Source: DATLCI01 sp046714215 (lineage in GTDB: Bacteria > Acidobacteriota > Terriglobia > Terriglobales > Acidobacteriaceae). Taken from it: 15,777 nt of DNA. The stretch's first letter is position 1, and every line of letters starts with the position of its first letter. A program made the position numbers and the translations under genes. This document shows, one piece after another, positions 6,119-14,254 of the stretch. Location: contig JBKKBM010000018.1 of assembly GCA_046714215.1 (NCBI GenBank), positions 1 through 15,777 on the forward strand. The letters are read 5' to 3'. The notes below the pieces were generated by a model. It ran no database searches. It had not been told where the DNA came from and saw nothing but the letters and a program-made list of their open reading frames with translations.

Positions 6119-6460
6119 TTCTACACCAGCGTGCAATCAAGTTGTCCCTTAGAGTGGAGGGCCGATCAAGATGGGTTTCGTCGTGTGGCGCCCCACTGTG
6201 AAGTCACAAGGTCCCCCCAGGTTGGCACCACAGATAGGACACGGAGTACTTTAGATTTTTGCTGATCATTCACAAGCTTAGCAACTTGCGATAAAGGAAG
6301 ATGGTCAAATGTGCTCACCCGAAATTCAGATAGCGTGAGGGGTGATCACGCGCGCCTTGAGAGCGCTATAAGGCCACTCACGATGAGCAATCCGCCTGTG
6401 GCTGATGTAAGTTCGCTAGCGAACCGACGACGGTTTCCGGCGGCGATAATATTTGCGGCG
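6119..6460. other. Intergenic region before the receiver gene; small inverted repeat
   Basis: No well-supported gene is seen in these 342 bases. The frame of the downstream receiver is open back to a GTG at 6311 (with ATAAAGGAAG about 10 bases upstream) and contains an ATG at 6383, but the added residues look unlike the family, so I treat this as non-coding. TGTGA-AG-TCACA (6197-6208) is a short perfect inverted repeat with CRP-like half sites but a 2-base instead of the usual 6-base spacer. Confidence 0.4.
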
Positions 6461-6802
6461 ATGGCATATCGTCTGCTCTCTGTAGGGTCCGAATCTGACC
6501 TCTTGCTGACCCGCAACGCCGTCCTGCGCGAGGCAGGATTTTCCGTCCAGTCCCGTACGGACCCGGCCGAGGCGCTGACCCTCTTGTGCGAAGAAGACTT
6601 TGCCGCAGTGCTGCTGTGCCACTTGGTCCCGCCGAAGACGAAGCAACAGCTCATCCGCCAGATGAAAGAGCACAAACCGCAAACACCGGTGGCGGTGATG
6701 TCCAATGGCAAGAGGGGTTCCCTGCGGACCGGGCTCCATAGTGTGAATGGCCCGGAAGAGCTGGTGCGGACAATCAGGGAGATGATCGCGAACCGGCCGT
6801 GA
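6461..6802 (+). CDS. Degenerate response-regulator receiver domain protein
   Basis: From the ATG at 6461 the protein is 113 residues, the size of one CheY-like domain. YRLLSVGSESDLLLTRNAVLREAGF fits beta1-alpha1, FAAVLLCHLVPP (residues 47-58) fits beta3 and the phosphorylation loop, and TPVAVMSNG (75-83) fits beta4. Key residues are missing: the phospho-acceptor Asp is Cys53/His54, the acidic pair after beta1 is reduced to Glu11 and Asp13, and the conserved Lys after beta5 is not seen. It therefore probably does not accept phosphate in the usual way and may act as a constitutive or protein-binding receiver. There is no output domain. Start choice follows the domain boundary; no Shine-Dalgarno is visible, and GTG 6311 or ATG 6383 remain possible in-frame starts. 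It is followed, after 219 bp with its own promoter, by a DEAD-box helicase gene. Confidence 0.65.
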   Translation: MAYRLLSVGSESDLLLTRNAVLREAGFSVQSRTDPAEALTLLCEEDFAAVLLCHLVPPKTKQQLIRQMKEHKPQTPVAVMSNGKRGSLRTGLHSVNGPEELVRTIREMIANRP

Positions 6803-6838
6803 ACCCTCTGAGGCACTTCCAGGCTGCACAAAAAACTG

Positions 6839-6847
6839 TGCTATACT
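6839..6847 (+). promoter_or_regulatory. Extended -10 promoter for the DEAD-box helicase gene
   Basis: TG-C-TATACT is a perfect TGn extended -10 arrangement with a TATACT hexamer (6842-6847). No convincing -35 is present at 16-18 bp, as is usual for extended -10 promoters. Transcription would begin near 6854, leaving a leader of about 170 nt before the TTG start at 7022. The same GCTATACT octamer occurs in the aminotransferase promoter. Confidence 0.55.
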
Positions 6848-6853
6848 GGGTTT

Positions 6854-7021
6854 GCGCTTTAAACCCTCGGTAAGTCTGTGGATGGGAGCTATCCCCCGCA
6901 GGCTGGTCAGACAATCCTTCCGTATTTTGTCGCTCCGTAAGTTCTTCAGCGTAAATCGAACCTTGGCGCTGATGCCCGCTTACTGAATATTCGCGATCCC
7001 CGCCAAAAGAAAGCAGAACCA
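6854..7021 (+). promoter_or_regulatory. Long, possibly structured 5' leader of the helicase mRNA
   Basis: GTCTG (6874-6878) pairs with CAGAC (6908-6912), enclosing GGAT...ATCC or the alternative GGGA-GCTA-TCCC (6884-6895), which suggests a small branched hairpin. Long leaders that control expression are known for cold-shock DEAD-box helicases in other bacteria. Here it is only an inference. No open reading frame of note lies in the leader. Confidence 0.35.
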
Positions 7022-8263
<1,242 letters not shown>

Positions 8264-8281
8264 CCGGGTTTCTGCAATGCG

Positions 8282-8309
8282 ATGGCGCGGCTGACGCCGC
8301 GCCATTTTT
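8282..8309 (+). terminator. Rho-independent terminator of the helicase gene
   Basis: ATGGCGCGGC (8282-8291) and GCCGCGCCAT (8296-8305) form a perfect 10-bp GC-rich stem with a TGAC loop, running into TTTTT (8305-8309). It lies 18 bases after the helicase stop codon. Confidence 0.88.
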
Positions 8310-8320
8310 CATGTTCAGCC

Positions 8321-8400
8321 GTCCCTAAAGGGACTGTTTGCAGTAGCATCCGGAACCCGGCACGAAGTGCCGCGCTATTGTCAGGCGTCCCTGCGGGACT
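8321..8400. repeat. Palindrome-rich intergenic repeat cluster B
   Basis: This holds GTCCCT-AA-AGGGAC (8321-8334), CGGCAC-GAA-GTGCCG (8358-8372) and GTCCC-TGC-GGGAC (8387-8399). The segment 8356-8400 aligns along its length with 2397-2440 (cluster A): the same CCCGGCAC stem with the loop inverted (GAA for TTC), then GCTA-Y-TG-x-CAG and a second hairpin. It indicates a dispersed element with conserved stem pairing. Confidence 0.7.
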
Positions 8401-8492
8401 TGGTCGAGCTGCCCTTACTTTTGAGCCTAAAGCAACACGCGCGGGCGGCTGGCCATCTCAACCGGGGTAGTCTGATTCCGCTTCTAGTGTGG

Positions 8493-8513
8493 AAGTCTAA
8501 AAGTCTGAAGTCT
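8493..8513. repeat. Three AAGTCT direct repeats
   Basis: AAGTCT occurs at 8493-8498, 8501-8506 and 8508-8513, spaced 8 and 7 bases apart, ending 13 bases before the antiporter start codon. It could be a low-complexity intergenic repeat or closely packed binding sites. There is no further evidence. Confidence 0.4.
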
Positions 8514-8526
8514 GGTCGGTCCCTGG

Positions 8527-9930
8527 ATGTCGTCCCCTGAACTTGGGTCATTCTTATTCGCCTTCGCCATCATTCTGAGCGGAGTCACGCTTTTAGGCTC
8601 GCTGTTCGAGAAGCTGCGCCAGCCGAAGCTGGCGGGCGAGATCCTGGCCGGCATCCTGCTGGGACCATTCGTCTTCGGCGCGCTGGCGCCCGAAAACTAT
8701 CGCGCGTTGTTTGGCAGCGCGGACGTCTCCGGCAAATCCTCCATCATCTTCGGCGCGCTGTATTGGATCGGCCTACTGCTCTTGATGTTCCTCTCCGGCA
8801 CGGAGATGAAACGCCTTTTCACCAAAGGCATGCGGCGCGAGATCACGTGGTTGTGCGGCGTGGGTACGCTGGTCCCCTTCCTGCTGGTACTACTGCTGGG
8901 CTCGTTCCTGCCCGTGGAGGCCATCGCGCAAGGCTCCGCTCCGCGTCTGGCCGTGCTCATCGTGCTGGCGGTGGCGGTGGCCGTCACTTCCATCCCGGTG
9001 ATCGCCCGTATCTTTCATGACCTCGGCATCTTGAACACGCGCTTCGCCGGACTCATCCTGGGCGCGGCCGCCCTCGACGACGTGATCCTGTGGGGCGTGC
9101 TCGCCATCGCCACCGCGCTGGCGCAAGCCAACGGGGTGATGAACGGCCAAGTGTTTGGCGTGATGGCCCGCGATGTGGCCACCACTTTGGCATTCATGAC
9201 CATCGGCTTTTTCCTGGCGCCGGCGCTGCTGCGCAAGTTGAACCGGGCGCGGGTGAACATTCTGGCGCGCACTTCCCCGCTGGGCTACGCGGTGCTGGTG
9301 CTGCTGGCGTACACGACCGTTGCCACCTGGCTAAAAGTTGACCTCGTCTTCGCCGCATTCCTCGCGGGCTACGGTCTGATGGCGGGCGGAGAACCGGCGG
9401 CGGGCGGAGAACCGGCGGCGGGCGGCGAGCCGGCGGGCGCCAGCGAATCCAGCGTTGAGCCTCACTTGTTTGAACAGCATCTGGGCGAATCGCTCCAAGC
9501 CGTGAAGAAAGTCGCATTCACCGTTTTCATCCCCGTATATTTCGCGTTGATCGGACAGAAGCTGGTATTGGGCAGCGAGTTCTCCCTCGGACTACTGCTG
9601 CTCTTCCTGGTGGGCTCGAGCATTCTGCGGATGTTGGCCGCGGGCGCGGCCTCCTATCTGGCGGGCTTCCGCGGGCTGGATCCGTTCAACATTTCCATAT
9701 CGCTGAATGCGCGCGGCGGACCGGGCATCGTGCTGGCCAGCGTCGCATATGAGGCCCACATCATCAATGCGTCGTTCTATACCGCGCTGGTGCTGACGGC
9801 ATTGTTCACTTCGCAAGCGGCGGGCGCGTGGTTGATGTACGTGCTGCGCAAGGGATGGCCCCTGCTGTCAGAGAAGTCGCAGCTCGGGGCCACGCCGGTT
9901 CCGGCAGTTCCCGGAACGCTCGCCGCATAA
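8527..9930 (+). CDS. CPA2-type cation:proton antiporter (Na+/H+ or K+/H+)
   Basis: The 467-residue membrane protein has about 12 hydrophobic segments, for example 9-25, 39-54, 73-90, 108-128, 142-160, 250-268, 330-346, 353-375 and 416-438. The paired acid LDDVILW (Asp184-Asp185) is the ion-binding motif of electrogenic CPA2/NapA-like exchangers. The conserved LNARGGPGIVL loop (393-403) also fits. It exchanges Na+ or K+ for H+ across the inner membrane for pH and salt homeostasis. There is no C-terminal RCK/TrkA-N domain, unlike full Kef systems. An unusual insert, GGEPAA repeated three times (287-304), lies in the loop after the segment ending at about 284 and comes from an 18-bp tandem repeat. 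The ATG has no obvious Shine-Dalgarno. It stands alone between a terminator-bounded helicase gene and a convergent peptidase gene. Confidence 0.9.
   Translation: MSSPELGSFLFAFAIILSGVTLLGSLFEKLRQPKLAGEILAGILLGPFVFGALAPENYRALFGSADVSGKSSIIFGALYWIGLLLLMFLSGTEMKRLFTKGMRREITWLCGVGTLVPFLLVLLLGSFLPVEAIAQGSAPRLAVLIVLAVAVAVTSIPVIARIFHDLGILNTRFAGLILGAAALDDVILWGVLAIATALAQANGVMNGQVFGVMARDVATTLAFMTIGFFLAPALLRKLNRARVNILARTSPLGYAVLVLLAYTTVATWLKVDLVFAAFLAGYGLMAGGEPAAGGEPAAGGEPAGASESSVEPHLFEQHLGESLQAVKKVAFTVFIPVYFALIGQKLVLGSEFSLGLLLLFLVGSSILRMLAAGAASYLAGFRGLDPFNISISLNARGGPGIVLASVAYEAHIINASFYTALVLTALFTSQAAGAWLMYVLRKGWPLLSEKSQLGATPVPAVPGTLAA
9381..9434. repeat. In-frame 18-bp tandem repeat, three copies
   Basis: Units of GGCGGGCGGAGAACCGGC at 9381-9398 and 9399-9416 are identical. 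The third (9417-9434) differs at two positions (GGCGAGCC). They encode repeating GGEPAA in the antiporter. Identity of the first two units suggests recent slippage and possible copy-number variation without frameshift. Confidence 0.9.
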
Positions 9931-10122
9931 GGAAAGGTAATAGCCAGGGAAAAGGCGACACGTCCCCGTGGAGTCCGGGGATGCGGAGCGGCTGCAAGGC
10001 GCTAGACGGTGAGCGGGTGCCACTGCGGAGGCGTTTTTAAGTTGATGGGGTCGGGTTCTCCGGCCTCATCGCTCCTTCGAGCCACTTCCGCATAGGTGTT
10101 GCCCGCTTTATGCCACTCCACC

Positions 10123-12297
10123 TTAGTTTGGTAACTGCACCTTCAACTCATGCACCAGGAAGCCCCAGCGATCGGCTTGCTCTTCGATCTGCATGGAGAC
10201 GGGTTTGCCCGCGCCGTGGCCCGCTTTCGTCTGGATCCGGATGAGCACCGGCGCATCGCCTGCTTGAGCCGCCTGCAGCGTACTGGCGTACTTGTAGCTG
10301 TGCGCTGGCACAACGCGGTCGTCGTGATCGGCCGTAGTGACCATCACCGCGGGATATTTAGTCCCAGGCTTGATGTTATGCAACGGCGAATAGGCGTAGA
10401 TAGCCTTGAATTCGTCGGCGTTATCGGCAGAGCCGTAATCGGACGTCCATGCCCACCCGATGGTGAACTTATGGAAGCGGAGCATGTCCATCACGCCGAC
10501 AGCAGGCAGCGCCGCGCCGTAGAGATCCGGACGCTGATTCAGCACCGCGCCCACCAGCAAGCCGCCGTTGCTGCCGCCGCCAATAGCCAGCTTCGGCGTG
10601 GATGTATATTTATTCGCGATGAGGAATTCCGCCGCCGCGATGAAATCGTCAAAGACGTTCTGCTTCTTTAGCTTGCTTCCGGCCATGTGCCAGGCCTTGC
10701 CGTACTCGCCGCCACCGCGCAGATTGGCCAGCGCGAACACCCCGCCCATCTCCATCCATACCAGGTTGGCCACGGAGAAAGTAGGCGTTTGCGAGACGTT
10801 GAAGCCGCCATACCCGTGCAGGTAGGTAGCGTTATTGCCGTCGAGCTTGAGGCCCTTCTTGTAGCTGATGAACATCGGGACCTTGGTACCGTCTTTGCTG
10901 GTGAAGAAGACCTGTCTGGTCTCATAGTCGGCAGGATTGAAATCGACTTTCGGCTGGCGGAAGATGGTGCTGGCGCCCGTCCGCATGTCATAGCGATAGA
11001 CGGCCGAAGGCGCGGTGAAGCTGTTGAAGGAATAGAAGGTCTCAGTGGAGGTGCGTTTGCCGCCAAAACCGCTCACCGTACCCAGCCCGGGTAATCCCAC
11101 CTCACGCACCGGTTTACCTTTCATGTCATAGACCTTCACCATGCTGCGAGCATCTTTCAGGTAAGTGGCTACGAACATGTTGTTGAGCAGGTTGATGCCG
11201 GAGATAGGCTCTTTGGCTTCCGCGATGATGGCCTTCCAGTTGGCGCGCGCGGGTTTACGGGTGTCAATGGCAATGACACGCTCGTTGGGGGCATCGAGAT
11301 CGGTGTCGAAATAGAAGACCGGGCCTACGTTGTCAATAAAACCGTAGGAAGCGTCGAATTCATCGAGTAATTTGACCACGGGGGCTTTCTTCGCGGTGAG
11401 GTCTTTGTAGTAGACGCGATTCTTGCGGTCGGTGCCGGTGTTGAGATTGATGATGAGGTATTTACCGTCGTCGGTGACGAAGCCGCGGATGTTCCAGTCG
11501 CCATGGTCAGGACGGTCGTAGACGAGCACGTCTTGCGCTTGCGGCGTGCCCAACTGGTGATAGTAGAGCTTGTGGAATTGGACTTTGTCGCGCAGCATGC
11601 CGGCGGCTTTGGGCTCGTCGTAACGGCTGTAGTAGAAGCCTTTGCCGTCAGCGGTGAAGGCGGCGTTGGAGAATTTCACCCACTTGATGTGGTCGGCAAG
11701 GTCCTTGCCGGTATCAATCTCGCGGACGCGCCATTCCGTCCAGTCAGAGCCGGACATGGCGGTGCCATATACGATCACCTTGCCGTCATGACTGATGTCG
11801 TAGTCGGAGAGCGCGACGGTGCCGTCCTTGGACATGGTGTTGGGATCCAGCACGACCTTGGGCTCTTCGCTCAGTGTGCGGGCGGTGTAGAGCACGCTCT
11901 GGTTCTGCAAGCCGTTGTTGCGGGTGAAGAAATATCGTCCCCCCTTCATCGAGGGCACACTATAGCGCTCATAGTTCCAGAGCTTGGTGAGGCGCTCGCG
12001 GATCTGCTTCCGCTGCGGGATCTGGTTGAGGTAGTCGAAGGTGACCTTATTCTCGGCCTCGATCCACGCGCGCGTCTCTTCGCTGCTGCCATTCTCCAGC
12101 CAACGATACGGATCCGCGACCTTGGTGCCGTGATAGTCGTCCACCTGGTCGACCTTCTTGACCTCGGGATAACTCAGCCGGGGCGCGGGCGCAGCCGCGA
12201 CGGACATACTCGGAGAAGCATCTGGAGCTTGGGAATATAGCGGGCTGGCGGCGATCGCTAAGACGGCTGCGAGCGCAAATGAATATCGGGTCCTCAT
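10123..12297 (-). CDS. Exported prolyl oligopeptidase, serine peptidase family S9A
   Basis: The frame extends to 12411, but the ATG at 12295-12297 is preferred: GGAGGAG (12305-12311 on the complement) lies 7 nt upstream, and it directly begins a signal peptide (MRTRYSFALAAVLAIAASPLYSQA). The protein is 724 residues. The N-terminal half is the seven-bladed propeller with the family entry YPEVKKVDQVDDYHG and DPYRWLE. The C-terminal alpha/beta-hydrolase part has YLHGYGGFN, GGVFALANLRGGGEYG, the nucleophile motif GGGSNGG (Ser about 576), TADHDDRVVP (Asp about 660) and KAGHGAG (His about 694). It cleaves proline-containing peptides, here in the periplasm or outside. Its start faces the M28 peptidase start across 221 bp, so the two may share control. 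No clear terminator is visible downstream in the 192-bp gap to the antiporter gene. Confidence 0.95.
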   Translation of the reverse strand: MRTRYSFALAAVLAIAASPLYSQAPDASPSMSVAAAPAPRLSYPEVKKVDQVDDYHGTKVADPYRWLENGSSEETRAWIEAENKVTFDYLNQIPQRKQIRERLTKLWNYERYSVPSMKGGRYFFTRNNGLQNQSVLYTARTLSEEPKVVLDPNTMSKDGTVALSDYDISHDGKVIVYGTAMSGSDWTEWRVREIDTGKDLADHIKWVKFSNAAFTADGKGFYYSRYDEPKAAGMLRDKVQFHKLYYHQLGTPQAQDVLVYDRPDHGDWNIRGFVTDDGKYLIINLNTGTDRKNRVYYKDLTAKKAPVVKLLDEFDASYGFIDNVGPVFYFDTDLDAPNERVIAIDTRKPARANWKAIIAEAKEPISGINLLNNMFVATYLKDARSMVKVYDMKGKPVREVGLPGLGTVSGFGGKRTSTETFYSFNSFTAPSAVYRYDMRTGASTIFRQPKVDFNPADYETRQVFFTSKDGTKVPMFISYKKGLKLDGNNATYLHGYGGFNVSQTPTFSVANLVWMEMGGVFALANLRGGGEYGKAWHMAGSKLKKQNVFDDFIAAAEFLIANKYTSTPKLAIGGGSNGGLLVGAVLNQRPDLYGAALPAVGVMDMLRFHKFTIGWAWTSDYGSADNADEFKAIYAYSPLHNIKPGTKYPAVMVTTADHDDRVVPAHSYKYASTLQAAQAGDAPVLIRIQTKAGHGAGKPVSMQIEEQADRWGFLVHELKVQLPN

Positions 12298-12450
12298 CAA
12301 ATCTCTCCTCCATTGGGCAGAACTTAGATGGGCAAAATTTAAGGGGCTGGGTGCGAACGGGACTAGGAAGGCACCTTTTGGCCGGGGATATTGCCTGTCT
12401 GAATTGTACATCCGGCCATCGGACTGCCAGACTTCCTTCCCGCCCCGCTG

Positions 12451-12502
12451 CCATTCGTCCCTGATTCCATTCGTCCCTAATTTGTGCCATTTGTTTCCCT
12501 AA
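12451..12502. repeat. 16-bp direct repeats between the divergent peptidase genes
   Basis: CCATTCGTCCCTGATT (12451-12466) is followed immediately by CCATTCGTCCCTAATT (12467-12482), and after TGTG by a degraded third unit CCATTTGTTTCCCTAA (12487-12502). The third unit overlaps the left arm of the inverted repeat at the M28 start. These could be tandem regulator sites or part of a dispersed intergenic repeat. Confidence 0.65.
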
Positions 12503-12519
12503 GGATAGAATCCTTAGGG
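12497..12519 (+). promoter_or_regulatory. Perfect inverted repeat running into the M28 start codon
   Basis: CCCTAAGGAT (12497-12506) and ATCCTTAGGG (12510-12519) are exact 10-bp arms around AGA. The last G is the first base of the GTG start, and the only Shine-Dalgarno-like sequence (AAGGA, 12501-12505) is inside the left arm. As DNA it could be an operator; as RNA it could hide the ribosome-binding site. Confidence 0.6.
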
Positions 12520-14111
12520 TGATCACACCTCAACCTAAGCCTTCGTTGCGCCGGACTTTGTGGCTGGCGCCAGCCTTCCTCATCGCGACCACGCTGTTTG
12601 CCGCCGAACCAGCAGTACCGGCTACGCCGCGCAACGCCGTCAACGCCATCAATGAGACCGAGATGCGTAAGCATCTGGAGTTTCTCTCTTCCCCGGAACT
12701 CGGAGGACGCCACTCCCTGGCGCCGAACTTCGCCATCTCCGGCAAATACCTCGCGTCGCGGCTGAAGTCGTACGGCTATAAAGGCGCGGGCGCCAACGGC
12801 TCATACTTTCAGACGTTCGACATCGTCTCAGCGAAACAGGACAACGAAAAATCCATGCTGAGCCTGACCATCGGCGCGGAGACCCTGGAGGCTAAGTTCG
12901 GCGAGTTCTACAGCGCCACGCGCTTCGGCGGCAGCGCCGAAGGCGGGATCGTGTTCGTGGGCTATGGCGTGTCGTCACCGGCGCAAAAGCACGACGACTA
13001 CGCGGGCCTCGACGTGAAGGGCAAGATCGTCCTGATCGCAAGTGGTTCGCCCAAGGGGATCGATGACTCGTTGCTGGGGGAGAATGACGAGGATGAAGGC
13101 GCCGCGCGGGCCCATGGCGCGGTCGGAGTGCTGCGCATCCCATCGCCCCAGTACGTTCGCGCGATGAAGAACCCGGCTTACAAGGAAACAGCCGGGCGCT
13201 TCCCGCTCAATCGTCTGGCGGCGGAGAAACAGAAGCTGCCCGCCTTGCGGCTGGCGCCGGAGCTGAGCGATAAACTACTGGCGCAGATCGCCCAAACAAC
13301 CGAGAAGGTCAACGAAGCGGCCAAGGACGGGGCCGCACTGGCGCCCAAAGCGCTGACCGCTTCCGCCAAGTTCGCGGCCGCGGTTACGGAGACAAAGGCC
13401 AGCACCCGGAACGTGGTCGCCATCCTCGAAGGCACAGACGCGAAGCTGAAGCATGAGTACATCGCGTTCAGCGCGCACTACGACCACCTCAACACCAATG
13501 CCAAGGGCGAGATCTATCCCGGCGCCGATGATGACGGCTCCGGCACCACGTCGGTGTTGAACATCGCGCAGGCCATGGCGATGCATCCGCCGAAGCGCTC
13601 CGTGTTCATCATCTTCCACGCCGCCGAAGAGATGGGATTGCTGGGCTCGAAGTACAACACTGACTATGCTCCGGTGATCCCGTTGGAAAAGCTGGTGGTG
13701 GACCTGAACCTGGACATGATCGGACGCTCGCGCCCTGCCGGCGATACGGAAAAAGCGAATGCCACCCTCACCGCAGTGGACACCATCTACGTGATCGGCG
13801 CGGACCGCATCAGTAAAGAACTGCACCAGATCCACGAGCAGATCAATGCGCGCACGGTGAAGCTGAGATTTGACTACACCATGAACGACCCCAAGCATCC
13901 GGAGCGGATTTACTACCGCTCTGACCACTGGAACTACGCCAAGCATGGCGTCCCCATCATCTTCTACTTCGACGGCGTCCATCAGGACTACCACCGGCCT
14001 ACCGACACCGTCGATAAGATCGACTTCGGGAAAATGACCAAGGTATCGCGCCTGGTCTATGAGTTGGGCTGGACCCTGGGCAACCGCGCGAATCGTCCCA
14101 AGAAAGACTGA
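12519..14111 (+). CDS. Exported M28-family metallopeptidase with PA domain
   Basis: The 530-residue protein starts at GTG. Residues about 11-29 (RRTLWLAPAFLIATTLFAA) are a signal peptide. The N-terminal segment INETEMRKHLEFLSSPELGGRHS is typical of this family. A protease-associated insert follows (about 140-240; VFVGYGVSSP, DYAGLDVKGKIVLI). The catalytic M28 core has AHYDHL (His320 zinc ligand), GADDDGSG (bridging Asp338), AAEEMGLLGS (base Glu370, ligand Glu371), LDMIGR (Asp399) and YHRPTD (His492). It would be a di-zinc aminopeptidase or glutamate-carboxypeptidase-like enzyme acting in the periplasm or outside. All ligands are present, so it should be active. The GTG lacks a free Shine-Dalgarno; a TTG at 12546 is a possible but poorer alternative. 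It is divergent from the S9 peptidase and ends at a strong terminator. Confidence 0.93.
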   Translation: MITPQPKPSLRRTLWLAPAFLIATTLFAAEPAVPATPRNAVNAINETEMRKHLEFLSSPELGGRHSLAPNFAISGKYLASRLKSYGYKGAGANGSYFQTFDIVSAKQDNEKSMLSLTIGAETLEAKFGEFYSATRFGGSAEGGIVFVGYGVSSPAQKHDDYAGLDVKGKIVLIASGSPKGIDDSLLGENDEDEGAARAHGAVGVLRIPSPQYVRAMKNPAYKETAGRFPLNRLAAEKQKLPALRLAPELSDKLLAQIAQTTEKVNEAAKDGAALAPKALTASAKFAAAVTETKASTRNVVAILEGTDAKLKHEYIAFSAHYDHLNTNAKGEIYPGADDDGSGTTSVLNIAQAMAMHPPKRSVFIIFHAAEEMGLLGSKYNTDYAPVIPLEKLVVDLNLDMIGRSRPAGDTEKANATLTAVDTIYVIGADRISKELHQIHEQINARTVKLRFDYTMNDPKHPERIYYRSDHWNYAKHGVPIIFYFDGVHQDYHRPTDTVDKIDFGKMTKVSRLVYELGWTLGNRANRPKKD

Positions 14112-14129
14112 GCGGTAACGAACATAACA

Positions 14130-14164
14130 AAAGGGAGACGGTCAGCGTCTCCCTTTCATTTTGA
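14130..14164 (+). terminator. Terminator after the M28 peptidase gene
   Basis: AAAGGGAGACG (14130-14140) and CGTCTCCCTTT (14146-14156) form a perfect 11-bp stem with a GTCAG loop, followed by CATTTTG. The hairpin starts 18 bases after the stop. The T-tract is interrupted but the A-rich/T-rich flanks fit an intrinsic terminator. Confidence 0.82.
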
Positions 14165-14173
14165 ACTTACATT

Positions 14174-14201
14174 TTGAACACCCGTTCACTTTCGCTATAC
14201 T
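14174..14201 (+). promoter_or_regulatory. Sigma-70-like promoter of the aminotransferase gene
   Basis: TTGAAC (14174-14179) and TATACT (14196-14201) are separated by 16 bp. Transcription would start near 14208, about 47 nt before the GTG at 14255. Because the promoter overlaps the upstream part of the open frame (a TTG at 14174 would be its first codon), it argues against that longer start. Confidence 0.6.
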
Positions 14202-14254
14202 CAAAGGTCTTCATACTTACAGACCTTCGGCAAGGATCCAGGACTCATACCCCA

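Noticed and set aside
5913..6152. 79-residue plus-strand frame opposite the small basic protein
   Set aside because: Contains FFFFF as the shadow of the lysine run and has no convincing RBS; the minus-strand reading is more protein-like.
9963..9981. TCCCC...GGGGA hairpin downstream of the antiporter as a terminator
   Set aside because: Only a 5-bp stem with a 9-base loop and no T-tract on either strand.
11503..12240. 245-residue open frame on the plus strand inside the prolyl oligopeptidase gene
   Set aside because: Antisense shadow of the propeller domain; composition and lack of motifs argue against a gene.
12298..12411. N-terminal extension of the prolyl oligopeptidase to 12411
   Set aside because: It would place 38 residues before a clear signal peptide, while a strong GGAGGAG sits 7 nt before the ATG at 12297.
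13275..13994. 239-residue open frame on the minus strand inside the M28 gene
   Set aside because: It lies wholly antisense to a gene with all catalytic motifs, has repetitive His/Val/Asp composition typical of antisense of GC-rich coding DNA, and no RBS.
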